From Megascapheus bottae (Eukaryota; Chordata; Mammalia; Rodentia; Geomyidae), in contig JANJXV010000020.1 in the NCBI GenBank assembly GCA_024803745.1, positions 19,632,777 through 19,696,776 of the forward strand: a stretch of DNA of 64,000 nucleotides, written 5' to 3'. This document shows positions 48,831-61,611 of the stretch, piece by piece. Positions within the stretch are counted from its first letter, which is position 1; every line of letters begins with the position of its first letter. Below the pieces are notes generated by a model. That model was not told where the DNA came from. It did not search any database and saw only the letters and a list, made by a program, of their open reading frames with translations. The translations under genes and the position numbers were made by a program.

Positions 48831-50274
48831 AAATATTGGAAGTATTTTAAGAATGATAAAATAGTAAAGCATTATGGAGTCTAATTATGTTATATAAAAT
48901 AGAACAAAGAAAATAAGTGTGTAATTTTCCATATTTGGATTGAAGTAATGAAAGCTGCCCTTAGGCTTACAGGGGTATGATTTTAAGCAAGTATAATAGA
49001 TCCTCTCAGAAGAAACAAACTATATTTTATTTATTCTATGTTTTGTCTAGGAATAACCCTAGGTAATTTAATGCTAATTTATACAATAGTGATTTGGAAA
49101 AGCAATAGTACACATAATAGAGTATATTTTCTGGAGTTCTTTCCTAGCAGCCTATAGAAATAATGTACTTACCTACTGGATTATACTCTGCTTTAGTGGA
49201 AAATTCTGTTATTCATAAAATACATTTTTATATATTACTAACTGTAGCTAAGCAGTATACAAAATATTCAGTAATAGTGAAACATTAATTCCTCCCCTCC
49301 AAGAATTTATAGTTACCAAAAACAGAATTATATTTAAGGTGCGTATATCCCTGAGACAGTTAAGCTTGTCACTGATCAGACTTAAGTTCAATTATCTGGG
49401 ATCTTGCCATAATATACAATAAGAAAATGCTCTAAATTGGAATGTGTTATTTTCTTTCAATTTATCTGTTTATGAAGGAATATTAGGGTTTCTCTCAGTT
49501 GCTTTCTTATTTAAAATCAGCTATGATGTTTTGTTCAGGTTTATATGTATTCAATCTTGGCTTCAGGAGTTTTTCAACCCAGCAATATAAATGTTGAGGA
49601 ACTCTACGTTCAACCCATACATTAAAGAGTTCTAAAATTGTTATTCATGCAATATGCCTTGACAAGTTGAGAGCAATCATAAATTAGACCAATGGATAGT
49701 TATATCAAAATGTCAAACATTTTTTTCATTGGGTAGAATAGAAAAAACTTGATCTTGAGCAAACTCATACAAGGAAATGCACACAGGTCTTTGCATATGA
49801 AGAATCTTGCCTTATTTTAAAGAGACCAAACATACAATTTCAACATAGGTAATTAGTTTTAAGTATAGATCTCATGGAATCAAGGATATTCTTATTGTTT
49901 AGTTATAAATACATATTTTTCCCCACATACGTTCTACTCACTGGGGATGTTATTCAAATTGGGAAGAAAGGTGAGACAATTCCTACATGTAACCCTAAGG
50001 GGGAACCCTTTCCACACCCACTTTTCCAGCCCTGTTCAATCTACTTTATCTTCCAGTGTGGAACACTAAACATTTTGTTTGTATATATGTATTTATAATT
50101 ATATCATTTTTAGCAGTTGGAACATGATTAGCAGTTACTTTTTCTTTTATGATTTGAATATGAATGTATACGAATATTGAATGTATGTGAATATGATTTT
50201 ATACATATATTATATGGATGGATGTGTATCCTTGCATGTTTACCTCCAGAAATGTGCACATTCTGTGAGTCCAT
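48831..50274. other. AT-rich unique DNA, nothing recognised
   Basis: A 74-codon plus-strand ORF at 49874-50098 lacks domains. No repeat recognised. Confidence 0.5.
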
Positions 50275-50500
50275 AGCTTAGTATTTGGGAGCAGAGGCCA
50301 TAGGGATTGCCTTGGGTCAAATCGTTTTCCCAATACTTAGATTCATGTCATTGATCAAATTATTTAACTTTAAATTTTTCTGCTTATGCATCTACAAAAT
50401 GTTAATAGTATTTCCAGATACATAGGCTTTATGAAGGTTAAATCAAGTAACATGATATACTAGGAACAGTACTAAACACAGTGTTATTATTGTTTTAATA
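50275..50500 (+). repeat. MIR SINE (ancient mammalian)
   Basis: 'gtcattgatcaaattattta', 'ttctgcttatgcatctacaa', 'aatgttaatagtatttccag', 'tgaaggttaaatcaagtaac' and 'ggaacagtactaaacacagt' follow the MIR core and 3' part in order. Confidence 0.8.
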
Positions 50501-50524
50501 ATAATTACACATTAGAAAATGTCT

Positions 50525-50620
50525 GTCATGTTGTGAGCAGGGTATTTTACATTTATGGACTCAAAATATTCTCAAAAACTCCATGAGAAAGGCAATATTA
50601 GTACTGATATGTTAGTTACA
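50525..50620 (-). repeat. Possible second MIR (antisense)
   Basis: 'gggtattttacatttatgga', 'ctcaaaaactccatgagaaa' and 'ggcaatattagtactg' resemble the reverse complement of the MIR 3' half. Confidence 0.5.
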
Positions 50621-50744
50621 ACGTTGCTATAGACAAATTCTTAGTCTCTGTCTTCTACTAGGAAATGCCAAGGAAACAAAGAGATAGTGAATAGTTTAAA
50701 ATGGTGTGGAATAGTCTTGTGTGAATTCTTTCATTCCTTTGTTA

Positions 50745-51600
50745 TTTTAAATTTAATATAACTTTTATTGTATTTTATTGGCAGGATAAACTATAGAGGG
50801 CCTACAGTTACATTCATCAGGTGGTGGGTACATTATTTCTTGAAACTTGTTATTCTTTCTCATGTTTTTGTTCCCTCCCTCTCTAAGTAATCTTGATTTC
50901 CCCCTTCACTTTCTTATTTCAAATAAAACAATAAGTGGGTATACAGTATACCAGTATACAAATTCAGATATACTAACTTCATTAACCATAAGTGAAAAAA
51001 ATAAAAGAGAGAAAGGAAAACTTTACCTAGTACATTAAGAACAGCAATCACAAAGATAAACCTCTTGTTTCATTAACCTAGAGTTCATTTTGTTTAGTCT
51101 TATCCTGTATGACATCATGTACACAGTTTTGAGCCCTTTGAGTTGTGGCCCTCTGTTAGAAGAATCCTAAATGTGTACTAATAATTACAAATGAGGGAAA
51201 CCATAGAGCCTATGCTCCTTTGGGACTGACTTACTTCACTTAGTATGATTTTTCCAAGTCTTTTAATTTCCTTATGAATGGGGCAATGTAATTGTTTCTA
51301 ATGGCAGCATAATATTCCATTGTGTATGAATACCACATCTTCTAGATCTCTTTGTCTACTGAGGGGCATTTGGGTTGGTTCCATATCTTTGCTATGGTAA
51401 ATAATGCTGCAGTGAACATTGTTGTGCTAGTAGCTTTAGTATGGCCTTGCTTCTGGACATTTGGGTAAATGCCAAGGGGCAGATTGCTGGTTCATAGGGG
51501 AAGCTCTTATGTTTACAGTTTTGAAGAATCCCCATACTGCTTTCCATACCTTCATCTGTTGTTTTTATTAGATTTCTTGATAATTAAGAATTTAAAAATC
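50745..51600 (-). mobile_element. LINE-1 3' UTR and ORF2 C-terminal region (antisense)
   Basis: The longest L1 piece here. 50745-51050 is the 3' UTR. From about 51200 rightwards the minus strand encodes decayed ORF2 C-terminal text, e.g. 'aatattccattgtgtatgaa', 'gggcatttgggttggttcca' and 'gaatccccatactgctttcc'. On the reverse strand, WKAVWGFFKT and a downstream KIILSEVSQSQRS block can be read in different frames, so frameshifts and stops have destroyed it. No EN or RT domain lies in the window. Confidence 0.9.
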
Positions 51601-52927
51601 TGCTCTTGGGACTGGGGTTTAAACCAGCAATCTTGGCTTTTTGAGAGGCAGAGATTAGGTAATGGAGGTTCCTGGTAAGCATGGAGAGGTTAGTGTGGGA
51701 AGAAAATGTGTCTGAAACAATTGCTCAACCACGGGTTGGGCACGTTGTTAGGTTCCTGTCATTTCTATGTTATAAGGAAGTATAAATAGTAGAGTCATAA
51801 TTCATTCAAGCCTGAAGAGAAATAAAATTTATCTAAAACAATATATAAAAGGACAAGAGAGTGTCTTAAGAGGTAGAACAATCAACTATCAAGCATTACA
51901 CAACTCTTGGAATTAAAAATCCTACATATTTCACATACACAATAAAGAAACTAAATAGTAATGAATTTCCTCCCAATTACGTGTGTTAGAAGGTATTCTA
52001 TCTTAGCATATATAAATATATATGTAGACACACATGCATACTTGCAGATCTAGAATGCCAACCATATTAGTTTCTTAATAAAAGCTGCTGAACAAATAGA
52101 TGAAGGCAAAAAAGCATCTGTACCAGGAGGTCATTTGTTGAAACAGGACAGGGTTGAGAGTTAAAGTCAGATTGGAATAGTAGGTTCTGGATTATGCACT
52201 CTGGCAAGCTTTCCAAATATTCCAGTCACTGTGGTGTCAGACATTCTGTCTCCTTTGTGTGAGGCAAGAATGACTTCAAGGGTTTTGCCATATAACATAT
52301 TGAAATGAAGTTTTTATTTTAGAAGTGAAAGAACCCAGTCATTGAAAGCATCTTTGTAAAGTAGTTCACCAAACCTGTGGCCAGGAAGAAGAGCATTTAT
52401 TTAAATTGCTGTATACGGCAAACATATTTTATAAACCTTCAGTTCATAATACTTCTTGAATATATTTGGGATAAATTTTGGGGCTCTTTGAGAGCTTAGA
52501 AATACATTATTATTCAAATGATTTGCCAGAGAGTAGTGATTTTTCAATACATGGTAAATAACAATCACGCTTTGGAGACTTTTACCTGGTAGATTTTTGA
52601 TTTTGGGCCCGGCATATTTTATAGAGCTGTTTCTTCACTGGTATATGTTTGAAAAGGTACAAACACAACTGTGTTGGTATCTAAGAACACCTTAACTTGG
52701 AATTTAGAGTCGCTGCATTTTACTATGATGGTTATAACACAGCAAGACATAAACCTGTCTGTGTTGGCTTCCAGCTCTGTTCCTCTGAGAGTACTTCACA
52801 AGCTTCCTCACCGTTTCTAAAGTGGACAAGCTGAACTCTTTGCCCAGCTTGTCTGAGGAAGAGATTTCCTTTGTTATCAATCACACTAATAAGATAATAC
52901 ACACATAGAATTATATATAAAAAAATA
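51601..52927. other. Mostly unique DNA
   Basis: 51608-51690 ('ggactggggtttaaaccagc', 'gagaggcagagattagg') may be a worn B1-like scrap. Otherwise nothing recognised. Confidence 0.4.
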
Positions 52928-53108
52928 GGGGCTGGGAGTTTGGTCTAGGGGTAGAATGCTTGCCTAGCATACACAAAGGTTCGATTCCTCGGTACCACAT
53001 ACATAGAAAAAAAGCCAAAAGTGGAGGTTCAAGTGATAGAGCATTGAGAAAGTCCAAGAACAATGCTCAAGTGCTGAGCTCAACCCCAGGACTGGCAAAA
53101 AAAAAAAT
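52928..53108 (+). mobile_element. IDL-Geo SINE (sense) with small deletions
   Basis: 'ggctgggagtttggtctagg', 'ttgcctagcatacacaaagg' then directly 'ttcgattcctcggtaccaca' (about ten bases lost before box B). The right monomer also lacks bases ('ggaggttcaagtgatagagc'). Ends in an A-tail passing into a TA run. Confidence 0.93.
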
Positions 53109-54089
53109 ATATATATAATATAGAAAAATGTCTCATAAATGCCTGTCAATATCCAATATCCATTTCATTTTCAAATGTGTGGCTTTGGTTAATCATGGTA
53201 TTCCATTTCATACTTTTATCCCATGCTTCATTATAAGTAGGTTTCAGTAATACAGTTTTGGCTTACATCGTCCTTTAAGCAGCTCCTGATTCATAGGCAT
53301 GATGAATGAGAAAACCATATTTTCTGCTAAATTCTCTGGTGAACTCAGATACAAAGCAGCAGCTGGTACTTTATTGCCTACAACTTCCTGTGTAATTTCC
53401 CCCATAGTTTTAGCTAACTATGAGTACACTTGTATTTTATTTTGTTCTAATTAAGTAGAAAAGAAAAACAGAGCCAGGGAGTCTCATGCTTTAGACTTAA
53501 AGCATTACTGTTATAATTGTCAGACAATCAATTAAGTGACTTTTTTAAAGATTTAATCTCTCTTTTTGTTATGTTTCTCAGTTCCATCAGTTGTATGCTT
53601 ATAAATGGAATTTTTTCCTACTTGCCAGAGAAATGATTCATTTACTGTAGAGATAAGCAAGCAAACAGATCATTGTTGAAAATAAATATTGTGCCAGTGA
53701 GAATACTTTCAGATTTTCAATCTATCAATCACTTTCAGGGACTTCCTTTAGATTCATCTACTCTATCAAGAATCACTACAGTGAAAGGGCCATAAGGCAA
53801 TAAACTAGAGAAAGCACATTAAGATGATTTGCATGTGGACTTTCACAGAGAGTAAGATTTCTAACATGGGCTAACCACCCAATGTTTTCCATTACTTTTC
53901 AGTTTATTTGAAACCATGTGATTCTAAGCAGTGCACATATATCTTTAAAGTAGGAATCCAATATTTTGGGGTTCTTGTCAAAAATTACACTAATAATTGT
54001 GTACACTAGTAGTCATATAGATGTGGTCACTTCATATTTATGCATTAAGCTACACAATTCTGAGATGTAAATCTTTTCCAGTGAATCAA
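53109..54089. other. Unique DNA, nothing recognised
   Basis: No gene or repeat recognised. Confidence 0.5.
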
Positions 54090-54180
<91 letters not shown>

Positions 54181-54224
54181 AGAAAGAGGGGAAGGGAGGA
54201 AGGGAGAGAAGGAAGGAAGGAAGG
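54090..54224. repeat. (GA)n microsatellite and purine tract
   Basis: Nearly pure GA for about 90 bases, then GAAA/GGAA units. All-purine on one strand, so triplex (H-DNA) prone. Ser-Leu and Arg-Glu ORFs across it are artefacts. Confidence 0.97.
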
Positions 54225-54488
54225 ATTTACTCTGGGATGCATTAAATAATAGGCATTGAACATTTCCTCTAATTGTCAATGATCAGCTTCCAAAAAGTTT
54301 AAAAGACTGAATGAACAAACCCTTACACATTCAAATAAAAAATGTTTACTATAGACTATCTCACATGAACATTATATACTGTTGTACTCTTAAAAATAAT
54401 TCTTTCCTAGTACTCTCATAATAAAGAAGTAGAGTACCAAAACTATAATCATAGGATTAGAAAAAAAACACAAGCAAAGCATCTTTAT

Positions 54489-54677
54489 TTTGCCAGTCCT
54501 GGGGCCTGAACACAGGGCCTGCACACTGTCCTTGGACTTTTTCAAGGCATGAGTTCTACCACTTGATCCACAGCATGACTTCCGGATTTTTTTTACGTAT
54601 GTGGTACTGAGGAATTGAACTTGGGTCCAAGTCCATGCTAGGCAAACACTTTACTGCTAAGCCAAACTCCCAGCCCC
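54489..54677 (-). mobile_element. IDL-Geo SINE (antisense)
   Basis: 'gccagtcctggggcctgaac', 'ttctaccacttgatccacag', 'cgtatgtggtactgaggaat' and 'gccaaactcccagcccc'. 'catcttt' lies at both borders (54480-54486 and 54684-54690), a short target-site duplication at best. Confidence 0.92.
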
Positions 54678-55573
54678 ACAAGTCATCTTTTCTTAATCTT
54701 AAAACCACCTATATTTTATGATGGTCACCAAAACATAAATAGAATCCCTATTACATGACAGGCACTGTTCTTTGACTATTACTGGTACAATGAATCAAAG
54801 AAATAATTAAATAAGAACACTCTTCTGCCCTTGGGCTGTTCATGTTTTTATTACATTTCCAACATTAAACGTAATGACTGAATTCAAAAGCACATCTCTT
54901 TTCACACTCATTGTTTACAAAGGGAAGGTCTGACAGATCTGCTTGGTTCAGTTTGTGAGAGCATCACCAAGCAAATGAGATCGAAATGGAGACTTCATAG
55001 ATGGGGAAAGGAAACTTATTGCAGTGTATACTGGGAGGTGCATAGTGCTGTAGGTTATTTTTTCAAAAACTTAAGAATGTATTCTGCCCTTCACAATCTT
55101 GGTTTCATCTTGGCTTTGGTTATCCAAAGAGACTGCTGAAAACAGCTGAAGACTCACACTTCCTTTCTCTCATCAGGTAGGACAGAACAAAAGTCACAAT
55201 TCGCCAGTTCAAAGAGGAGCGCACCCGGGCTTATTGGATTTGGTTATTCTTGATTCTTGTGAATGCAAAGGTGTTTCACACATCACAATCTTATGATGCA
55301 GATGACACCATGATATTTTAGCGGCTATAAATCTGGATTGGAATACTCATGACCTCTAATTCACGGGTTTTTTCAATAAGTAAAGAGATTCTTTTGTACT
55401 CGTTGCAAAGTATTAGAGAGATGTTGTCTCTAAGAGTTTAACCTCTGTATATGTGTTCATTTTCTTTCTCCTAGGGATATGGAGCTAGCCATCTGCATGT
55501 TTTCAAGATGGTACATAGCTGTAAAAGATGGCCAGTGCTTTCAAAGCTGAAACTCTGATTTTTTACAAGAATG
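54678..55573. other. Unique DNA with a possible L2/MIR relic
   Basis: About 54748-54835 ('catgacaggcactgttcttt') matches the common core motif of old LINE2/MIR repeats. The rest is unassigned. Confidence 0.45.
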
Positions 55574-55818
55574 TCTTGTGGATTTTTTTGTGTGGATCAT
55601 GGGACTTGAACTTGGCCTCGGTGCTGTGTCTGAGCTCTTTAGAGCAAGGTTAGCACCCTACCCGTTAGTCAAGCCCCACTTCCTTTTTCTAGAGGTTAAC
55701 TGGAGATAAGAGTCACAGGTCTTTTGTGCGCGGGCTGGCTTTGAACCTTGATCCTCAGATCTCAGCCTCCTGAGTAGCTATGATTACTGGTATGAGCCAC
55801 TGAGCCCAGCTCTTGTGG
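55574..55818 (-). mobile_element. B1-dID type SINE (antisense) with target-site duplication
   Basis: Element 55582-55810: 'gatcatgggacttgaacttg', 'gctgtgtctgagctctttag', 'taactggagataagagtcac', 'ggctggctttgaaccttgat', 'ctcagcctcctgagtagcta' and 'ggtatgagccactgagccca' give every block. 'tcttgtgg' is exact at 55574-55581 and 55811-55818. Confidence 0.93.
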
Positions 55819-58800
55819 CATTTTAATCCCATCTTCCAGTGTGCGCCTAGCATTTCACTTTGACTATAATGTCATCTTTATTATTCTCTTAGAGTCATTA
55901 TTACAATGGGTTGTTTCAGACAGAGAGCATGTAACTTCCAAGGAACACACAGCTGTTGCCCGTGGGTTTCATAGGAATTAATGCTGGAGAGTGAATGAAG
56001 GATTTTCTTTTTCTCCTGCTTGTCTCAGTAGAGAGTAAAGAATGGGCAAAAAGAGTAAAAGCTCAACCTATTCCTTAATTATCCCATCATTATAGCGATT
56101 TTTGTTTAAAAAAAAGATGTAACAGCTTTAAAAAATTAGAGACTTAAAATAAGAACTTTCCTTTAGTCTTAGATTAAACACAAAAACCACTATCCTCAAA
56201 AGCAATTGGGCTCAGAATTATGGCTAAATTGGACATAATAAAAGTCTGATTAAAAATTATTAAATAAGTAAAAGGTTGGCATGTGGATCTTCATAATCAA
56301 TTAGCCAAAAGAGGGCTTTTTCATGATGGAATAATTAAAATGCAATGATGAAAGGATTTAAGCCATTTGCTGATATGAAAATATGGCAAAAGCAATTTTT
56401 GAATTTCCTTTAATTGGATAAGTATTTCTACTCTCTTAAGATTGCGTTATCTCAAGTATTTCACACATTGGAATTGTTTATTTTCAATATGAGTTAGCAA
56501 TCCAATTTTTATTCAATCAAGCAATCAGCTCTATTTTCTATGTACTGATTTCAAGATCTGTATTTCATTTTTTCAACTGAGCAAAATAGAATTTACCAGA
56601 GATATTAGCAAGTAGTTTGCTCAGTTTACCATGTATCTGTAATGTATCTGTAAAGTGAGACACTATTTTGGTGTAACACGCCCTAATGTTTGTATTGAAT
56701 GCTTCTATAATATCAATAATGCTACTATTCAAAATTAGATGTAGTCCAATTCTTCAAATGCTTAAGTGATCATTTTCTTTAGTAAATGAGTTCCTCATAA
56801 AATTCCACTGCTCTGATTACTGGCTTGGTAATCTAGGCATATTAATTTGAAAAGCTGTATGAGTGTGTGGCTAGGATAATGGCAGTGAAATAATTACAAG
56901 GAAGTCTTTTACAACAGACTTATTTTCATCTAATAAACTCTTCCCTGATGGTTATCGGGCATGTATTAAATGTGATAAGTATTCTAAAGATGCATGTGGA
57001 TTTATGTATCAGATAAAATAACTAAATTCTGGATATTGTGGCTGTTTAATGAGCACACAAAGTTTGTCTTTTTAAAGTAGTGTTTTCAGCTTATGAAGAG
57101 GCCTAGATTGTAAAATGTAGGCAAGTGATGAAGTTTTAGCATGTGGTGATAATTTTCATGAGTTATCCTACCAGTGTCATTTTATAAGACACTTTCTCTG
57201 TATTTGTGATTTAGATAAACAAAAGGTACTCAGATTGGGTGAGTAATTTGTCTGAAGTCAAATATCTAGACACAAATAACTCTGTCTGATCTAACATCAA
57301 CCCTTCAGTTCCTATATCATCAAAATCAGAACTTTATATTTATTTTTGTATATATACACACATGTAACATATACATATATATATTTATAATGCAGATTTT
57401 CATGTGTAGGTATACACACAGGTAAATATTAAATTATGGTTCAAGTGTCGAGTTACATTAAATAATGACTTCAATAAAGAGAGATGAACCACAAATACTG
57501 ATTCTGTTCTGTGACATATGTAAACCTGCACATTTTCCCAGATAAATTACATTGTTTCTGATAGTTAGGTGAATCTTCTTCAACTGTCAACCATAAGAAG
57601 GCAAAACTTCATAGATGAAGCTATTTTTATAACAAGTGCAAATTCAACTGACACATCTCTTTGGAGAAGTGATGGGAACATATCATTAGATTGATATTCC
57701 ATGAAGGTTACCAACAAAAGCTCTAATTAAACATGCATAATTTTAAGGGTGTGTGTAACACATTCTTATCCTTAAAAGAGTCTGAAATTTTAGCCAAAAT
57801 GATAGCATAGATACAGATTTCATTGTTAGATTTCCTTGGGAGGCATTTGCTTGACTTATTACCTCATAGAGTCTGTAGTTTCTCAATTAATCTATTAATA
57901 AACACAATTACTCTTTGTTTTAAATATACCAAACCCTTAGGATGTCATAATTATACAATGGCAAACCATAAAATTTAATATGTTTTATTAATAGCTCTGT
58001 GTAATATTAATTGGTGGCTACACCTGTATAAGTCTTCCACTGGCTTCATAAAGCTCATTATCTATAATTGGTATAAAATGCTATTCTGACTACTAATATT
58101 GGGCAACAAGAGATTTTAGATTCACTTTCCATTAATTGAGATTATGTTGCCTTTCTGATCTGAGTTTGAAAAATAAACATACAAAAATCAACTAAAAGAT
58201 CTAAGTGTTTTAGGTTGTGGTTTGTTTTGTTTTCTTATTGAACGAGACTTCAGAGTCAGGGAATAACAGTAATAATGTACTGGCACTGTGGTTGCAATGT
58301 TCACTGCACTTTACTTTAACCATGTCGTTTCAGTCTTATAAGAGCACAAGAAATTTATGAAGGGCAGGTAATCATGACCTATTTGTGACTTAAAAATAAA
58401 ATGGCCCCAAGGTTGGAAAAAGGTTTCAGAGAAAAAGATTAAAGCTGAAGAGTAATGGGCTTTCTTCCCCTTTATCTTTGGGCCTGGCTTTCTGTTTCCC
58501 AGTGCTGGTTTCCTTGGCATAGAGTAAACATCCTTATGTATTTCCCATCACTCCTACCTCCAGAGACTTTTGCCCTTTGGCCTCTCCACTTCCTAGGAAT
58601 CTCAATATAATAGCCTGTGTCTAGTCTTTCTGACAGGTAGATACATTTTTCTTCAGTCCTTTCACAGGGAAAATCCTTGAGTTACAAATCATACTTTCCT
58701 TTTTTTCTAAGGTGTGAGAGATAATGGCGAGAAATGGAAGAACCACAGTACATCATCTCTAAATACTTTATTTCTTCTTTTTATGATATAAAGAAGGAAC

Positions 58801-59458
58801 AATAAACAGAACTGACCTAGAAATTTCATTTCATTCCCTCGAAAATGTAAGTAAGGAAGTTGTAGGCTAACTCTTGGCATCCATGGAGTGATATGACTTG
58901 GAATCTACCTCACAGGTTTACCTGGTCAGATGATGCCAGGTATTTAAGATTGGCACATCTTAAATCCTAGTTGCCAAACTTCTCTTACTTCAACTCCTTC
59001 ACTTGCCCTTACTTAAATTTGTATCTCTCTTGCTTTAAGATGCCAAAACAACTGCTTTTAGACACCATAGAAGAGAAATCCAAAGGAAGACCCTGAGATA
59101 CCCTTGTCAGTTCTTGAACTGGTAAGAGAGTATTGTCACTTGTAGTTTCTACTTTGGAAACAATATATTTGCATTTATTCTGGTACTGTGTTTCACCATT
59201 GCATTCGTAGCACAAGTGTGTGTTAATAGTTGTTACTTCCCCTTGTGGAAATCTGCCTTTGGAAGGAGATGAGGCACAGGATGATATTTATCTTACAGGA
59301 AACATTTAAGCTTCTGTCAATTGTGAACTGAGAGTGGGAGATGAGTTAAGCTTATGTGCTTTGAGTGTAAAATATCACAGCTTCCAGAGGCAACCTGTTG
59401 CTCATGCAAAGTTGTCTTAACCTTTTGCATGTTAATTAAAGTTCTCATTTTACAAAAA
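55819..59458. other. Repeat-poor AT-rich stretch, possible conserved elements; MIR scrap at 57205-57305
   Basis: About 3.6 kb with almost no SINE or L1, unusual for this window. 56040-57150 has the homopolymer-poor, AT-rich texture often seen in deeply conserved enhancers near developmental genes, but this is a visual impression only. 57205-57305 resembles an antisense MIR. A TA/CA-rich tract is at about 57350-57385. No coding ORF stands out. Confidence 0.4.
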
Positions 59459-59774
59459 TGCTTGGGGCTTGCTTCAGAGCATGTCTTAAGAAAGGTTACA
59501 ACTTGGAAATTTTAAAACACCTGAGTTACTACATGCTTTTTTCCAACTATATATGCACATGGAAAATCCAAAGAGTCAAAAATAACAACCACAGTAATAA
59601 AGTAATAAGAAACACAAGCCAAAATACCTATACAAATAAAACAAGCTATAAAACTACACCAAAAAAAGCAAAACAAAACTACAGCAAATAAAAATACTAT
59701 AGCAAATGAAACTGGAAGGTGTGAGAATGTTTGAACTTAAAATTTCTGAGGAGGATAGGTTCATAGTATCATTA

Positions 59775-59775
<1 letters not shown>
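59459..59775. other. A-rich, T-poor strand-asymmetric tract
   Basis: 59570-59700 is dominated by A and C with little G or T ('aacaaccacagtaataaa', 'caaaaaaagcaaaacaaa'). It may be the eroded A-rich tail of a retroposon whose body is not recognisable. A 77-codon Lys/Asn/Thr-rich ORF is a by-product. Confidence 0.5.

Positions 59776-59821
<46 letters not shown>
59776..59821. repeat. (CA)n microsatellite
   Basis: About 23 uninterrupted CA units. Confidence 0.97.
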
Positions 59822-59824
<3 letters not shown>

Positions 59825-60112
59825 CAGTTATAATCAGCTGAAATGACTATGGTAATTTGATGGCTGGGACCAGAGAATTTGGGTCAAAGGTGTTCAGTGG
59901 CCTCTGACTTGAGCCAGACAAGCCATCAAGGAATGGCAGGAATCATATATACTCCTTGGATCTTTGAGCAACAATGTATAACAAAACACCTTTGACCAGT
60001 GAAACTTTAAGACTCTCCATTCTATGGTTGGAATAGATTAGGAGAGTGGAGAGGCAGACCAGAAACTTTAATTTCAGACAAGATTCTTGCGAAAAAAAAA
60101 TTAAGAAGTGTT
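59822..60112. other. Unique DNA, nothing recognised
   Basis: No gene or repeat recognised. Confidence 0.5.
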
Positions 60113-60300
60113 CTGCTGGGTGCCAGTTGTCACTGTGCTATTACAAGCTACTCAAGATGCTGATATCCAGAAGATGATAGTTCAAGCCAAAAGATCTTCT
60201 AGAACTTCATTGTTAAACAGTAGCCCAAAGCTGAGCTGGAGGTGTGGCCTCATTTTTGGAGTACCTGAAGGAACATAGACAGAGGCTCCCACAGTGATAT
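60113..60300 (+). repeat. Old B1-dID type SINE (sense)
   Basis: 'tgctgggtgccagttgtcac' and 'attacaagctactcaagatg' are a decayed 7SL-like head; 'gatagttcaagccaaaagat' the linker; 'gctggaggtgtggcctcatt' an ID-like right part. More diverged than most, so older. Confidence 0.6.
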
Positions 60301-61260
60301 AAAAAGAATTCTCTTAAAACCTTAGGAAACATACATCTACTTAGTTGATTTATTTATTTTAACTTAATAACCATCACCATGTGTTTTAGGCACCACTTCA
60401 ACTCAAGTCAGTCAGCCTCAGTTTTCCCACAGAACCTATGACGACAGCCATTCCCAGCTGTCAAAAACCTTGCAGGTAAAATCAAATTACAAGAAGATTA
60501 ACTTGTTACATTTCCTTTTCGTTTCTCTCTGAATCTTTTTTTTTTGCCTTTTTTCTCTTTCTAGAGACTAACTCAATTTATTTCTAACAACATTTACTTT
60601 GAAGAACAGAATACCTAATTCAAAACTATCCCTCTGAGGAAGGTAGAAATCGAATGCACAAAACAATGGATTGAGAAGTTCTTTCCTATTATGCTATTCT
60701 GTGTTCCTAATTTTGCAAAGCAAGTTAATGAAAGAAAGGCCTGATTATAATAGTAGTTATATTAGGCTAATTTAAATATCCTGTTTAACAACTACAATCT
60801 GAAACTAAGCAGAAATCATAGTCTTTTCATCACATAAAATTTCATTTGAGGGTCATCTCGACATTTTCTTACCTGTGTGATACCTGACTATTCAGAGAAT
60901 GCTCCAGAATATCAGTTTACTAACTTTGTAAACTGAAGGGATTAAAAACCCGACCTATTTCACAGGACTGTAAGTACTCAGTTTAGGTCTGCAATTATTG
61001 AAATTTATTTGAGAAAGGATGCACTGTGGCTAGAGCCTGTTTTTTTTGTTGTTGTTGTTTATTTGTTTTTGATAGTCCCTCTCCCTGTTTCCTTGTGAGT
61101 AGACTTAGAAGCAAGGAGCTTTGTTTAAAATGGATTCTGTAATTTATATTGCAGAAAAGGATTTTCATGTATTATTTTATTCAAATTTAGTTTCTCTGTA
61201 TGGAAAGCACAGGGAAGGATTAAACAATGATTAAAAAAAAAAGAGCTAAACTGTTTTCTT
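60301..61260. other. Unique DNA, nothing recognised
   Basis: A GTT-rich patch lies at about 61038-61062. No gene or repeat recognised. Confidence 0.5.
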
Positions 61261-61389
61261 AAAAAGCTTGACTGATTTTTGGGACCGGGAGTTTGGCCTA
61301 GTGGTAGAGTACTTGCCTAGCATGCACGAAGACCTGGGTGAACCCAAGCCTAGAACTGGCCAAAAAAAAAAAAAAAGCTTGACTGATTT
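61261..61389 (+). mobile_element. Internally deleted IDL-Geo SINE with intact target-site duplication
   Basis: Body 61281-61371: the ID head ('gtttggcctagtggtagagt', 'gcctagcatgcacgaagacc') runs to 'tgggtg', then jumps to the very 3' end of the right monomer ('aacccaagcctagaactggc') and an A-tail. More than 100 bases that other copies have are absent. 'aaaaagcttgactgattt' at 61261-61278 and 61372-61389 is exact, so the element itself is complete as inserted or was deleted internally afterwards. Confidence 0.93.
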
Positions 61390-61611
61390 ATAAAGGCTTT
61401 TGATTCTGTTCACTACAAGATTTTTAAGTAGGGCAGTGGAGGGATGGGTATACAAAAGGACATAGGACACCTCAAATGCTACTCTACGTGTGGATATGGA
61501 CATCTTAGGGAGTGGAAGATTGAACCCTATCAAGGATGAATAGAAGAATAAATTCCTCTCCAGAGAAATATCCACGTATGAGCTGTTATTGTTTTATTTT
61601 CTTGTTTGTGC
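61390..61611. other. Unique DNA between SINEs
   Basis: Nothing recognised. Confidence 0.5.

Noticed and set aside
50745..51600. Active LINE-1
   Set aside because: Only the 3' end is present, frames are broken and no endonuclease or reverse transcriptase region is in the window.
54013..54279. Ser-Leu and Arg-Glu repeat ORFs
   Set aside because: Products of the GA microsatellite.
61246..61575. 109-codon minus-strand ORF
   Set aside because: It runs through the short SINE and its A-tail (poly-Phe), with nothing protein-like outside.
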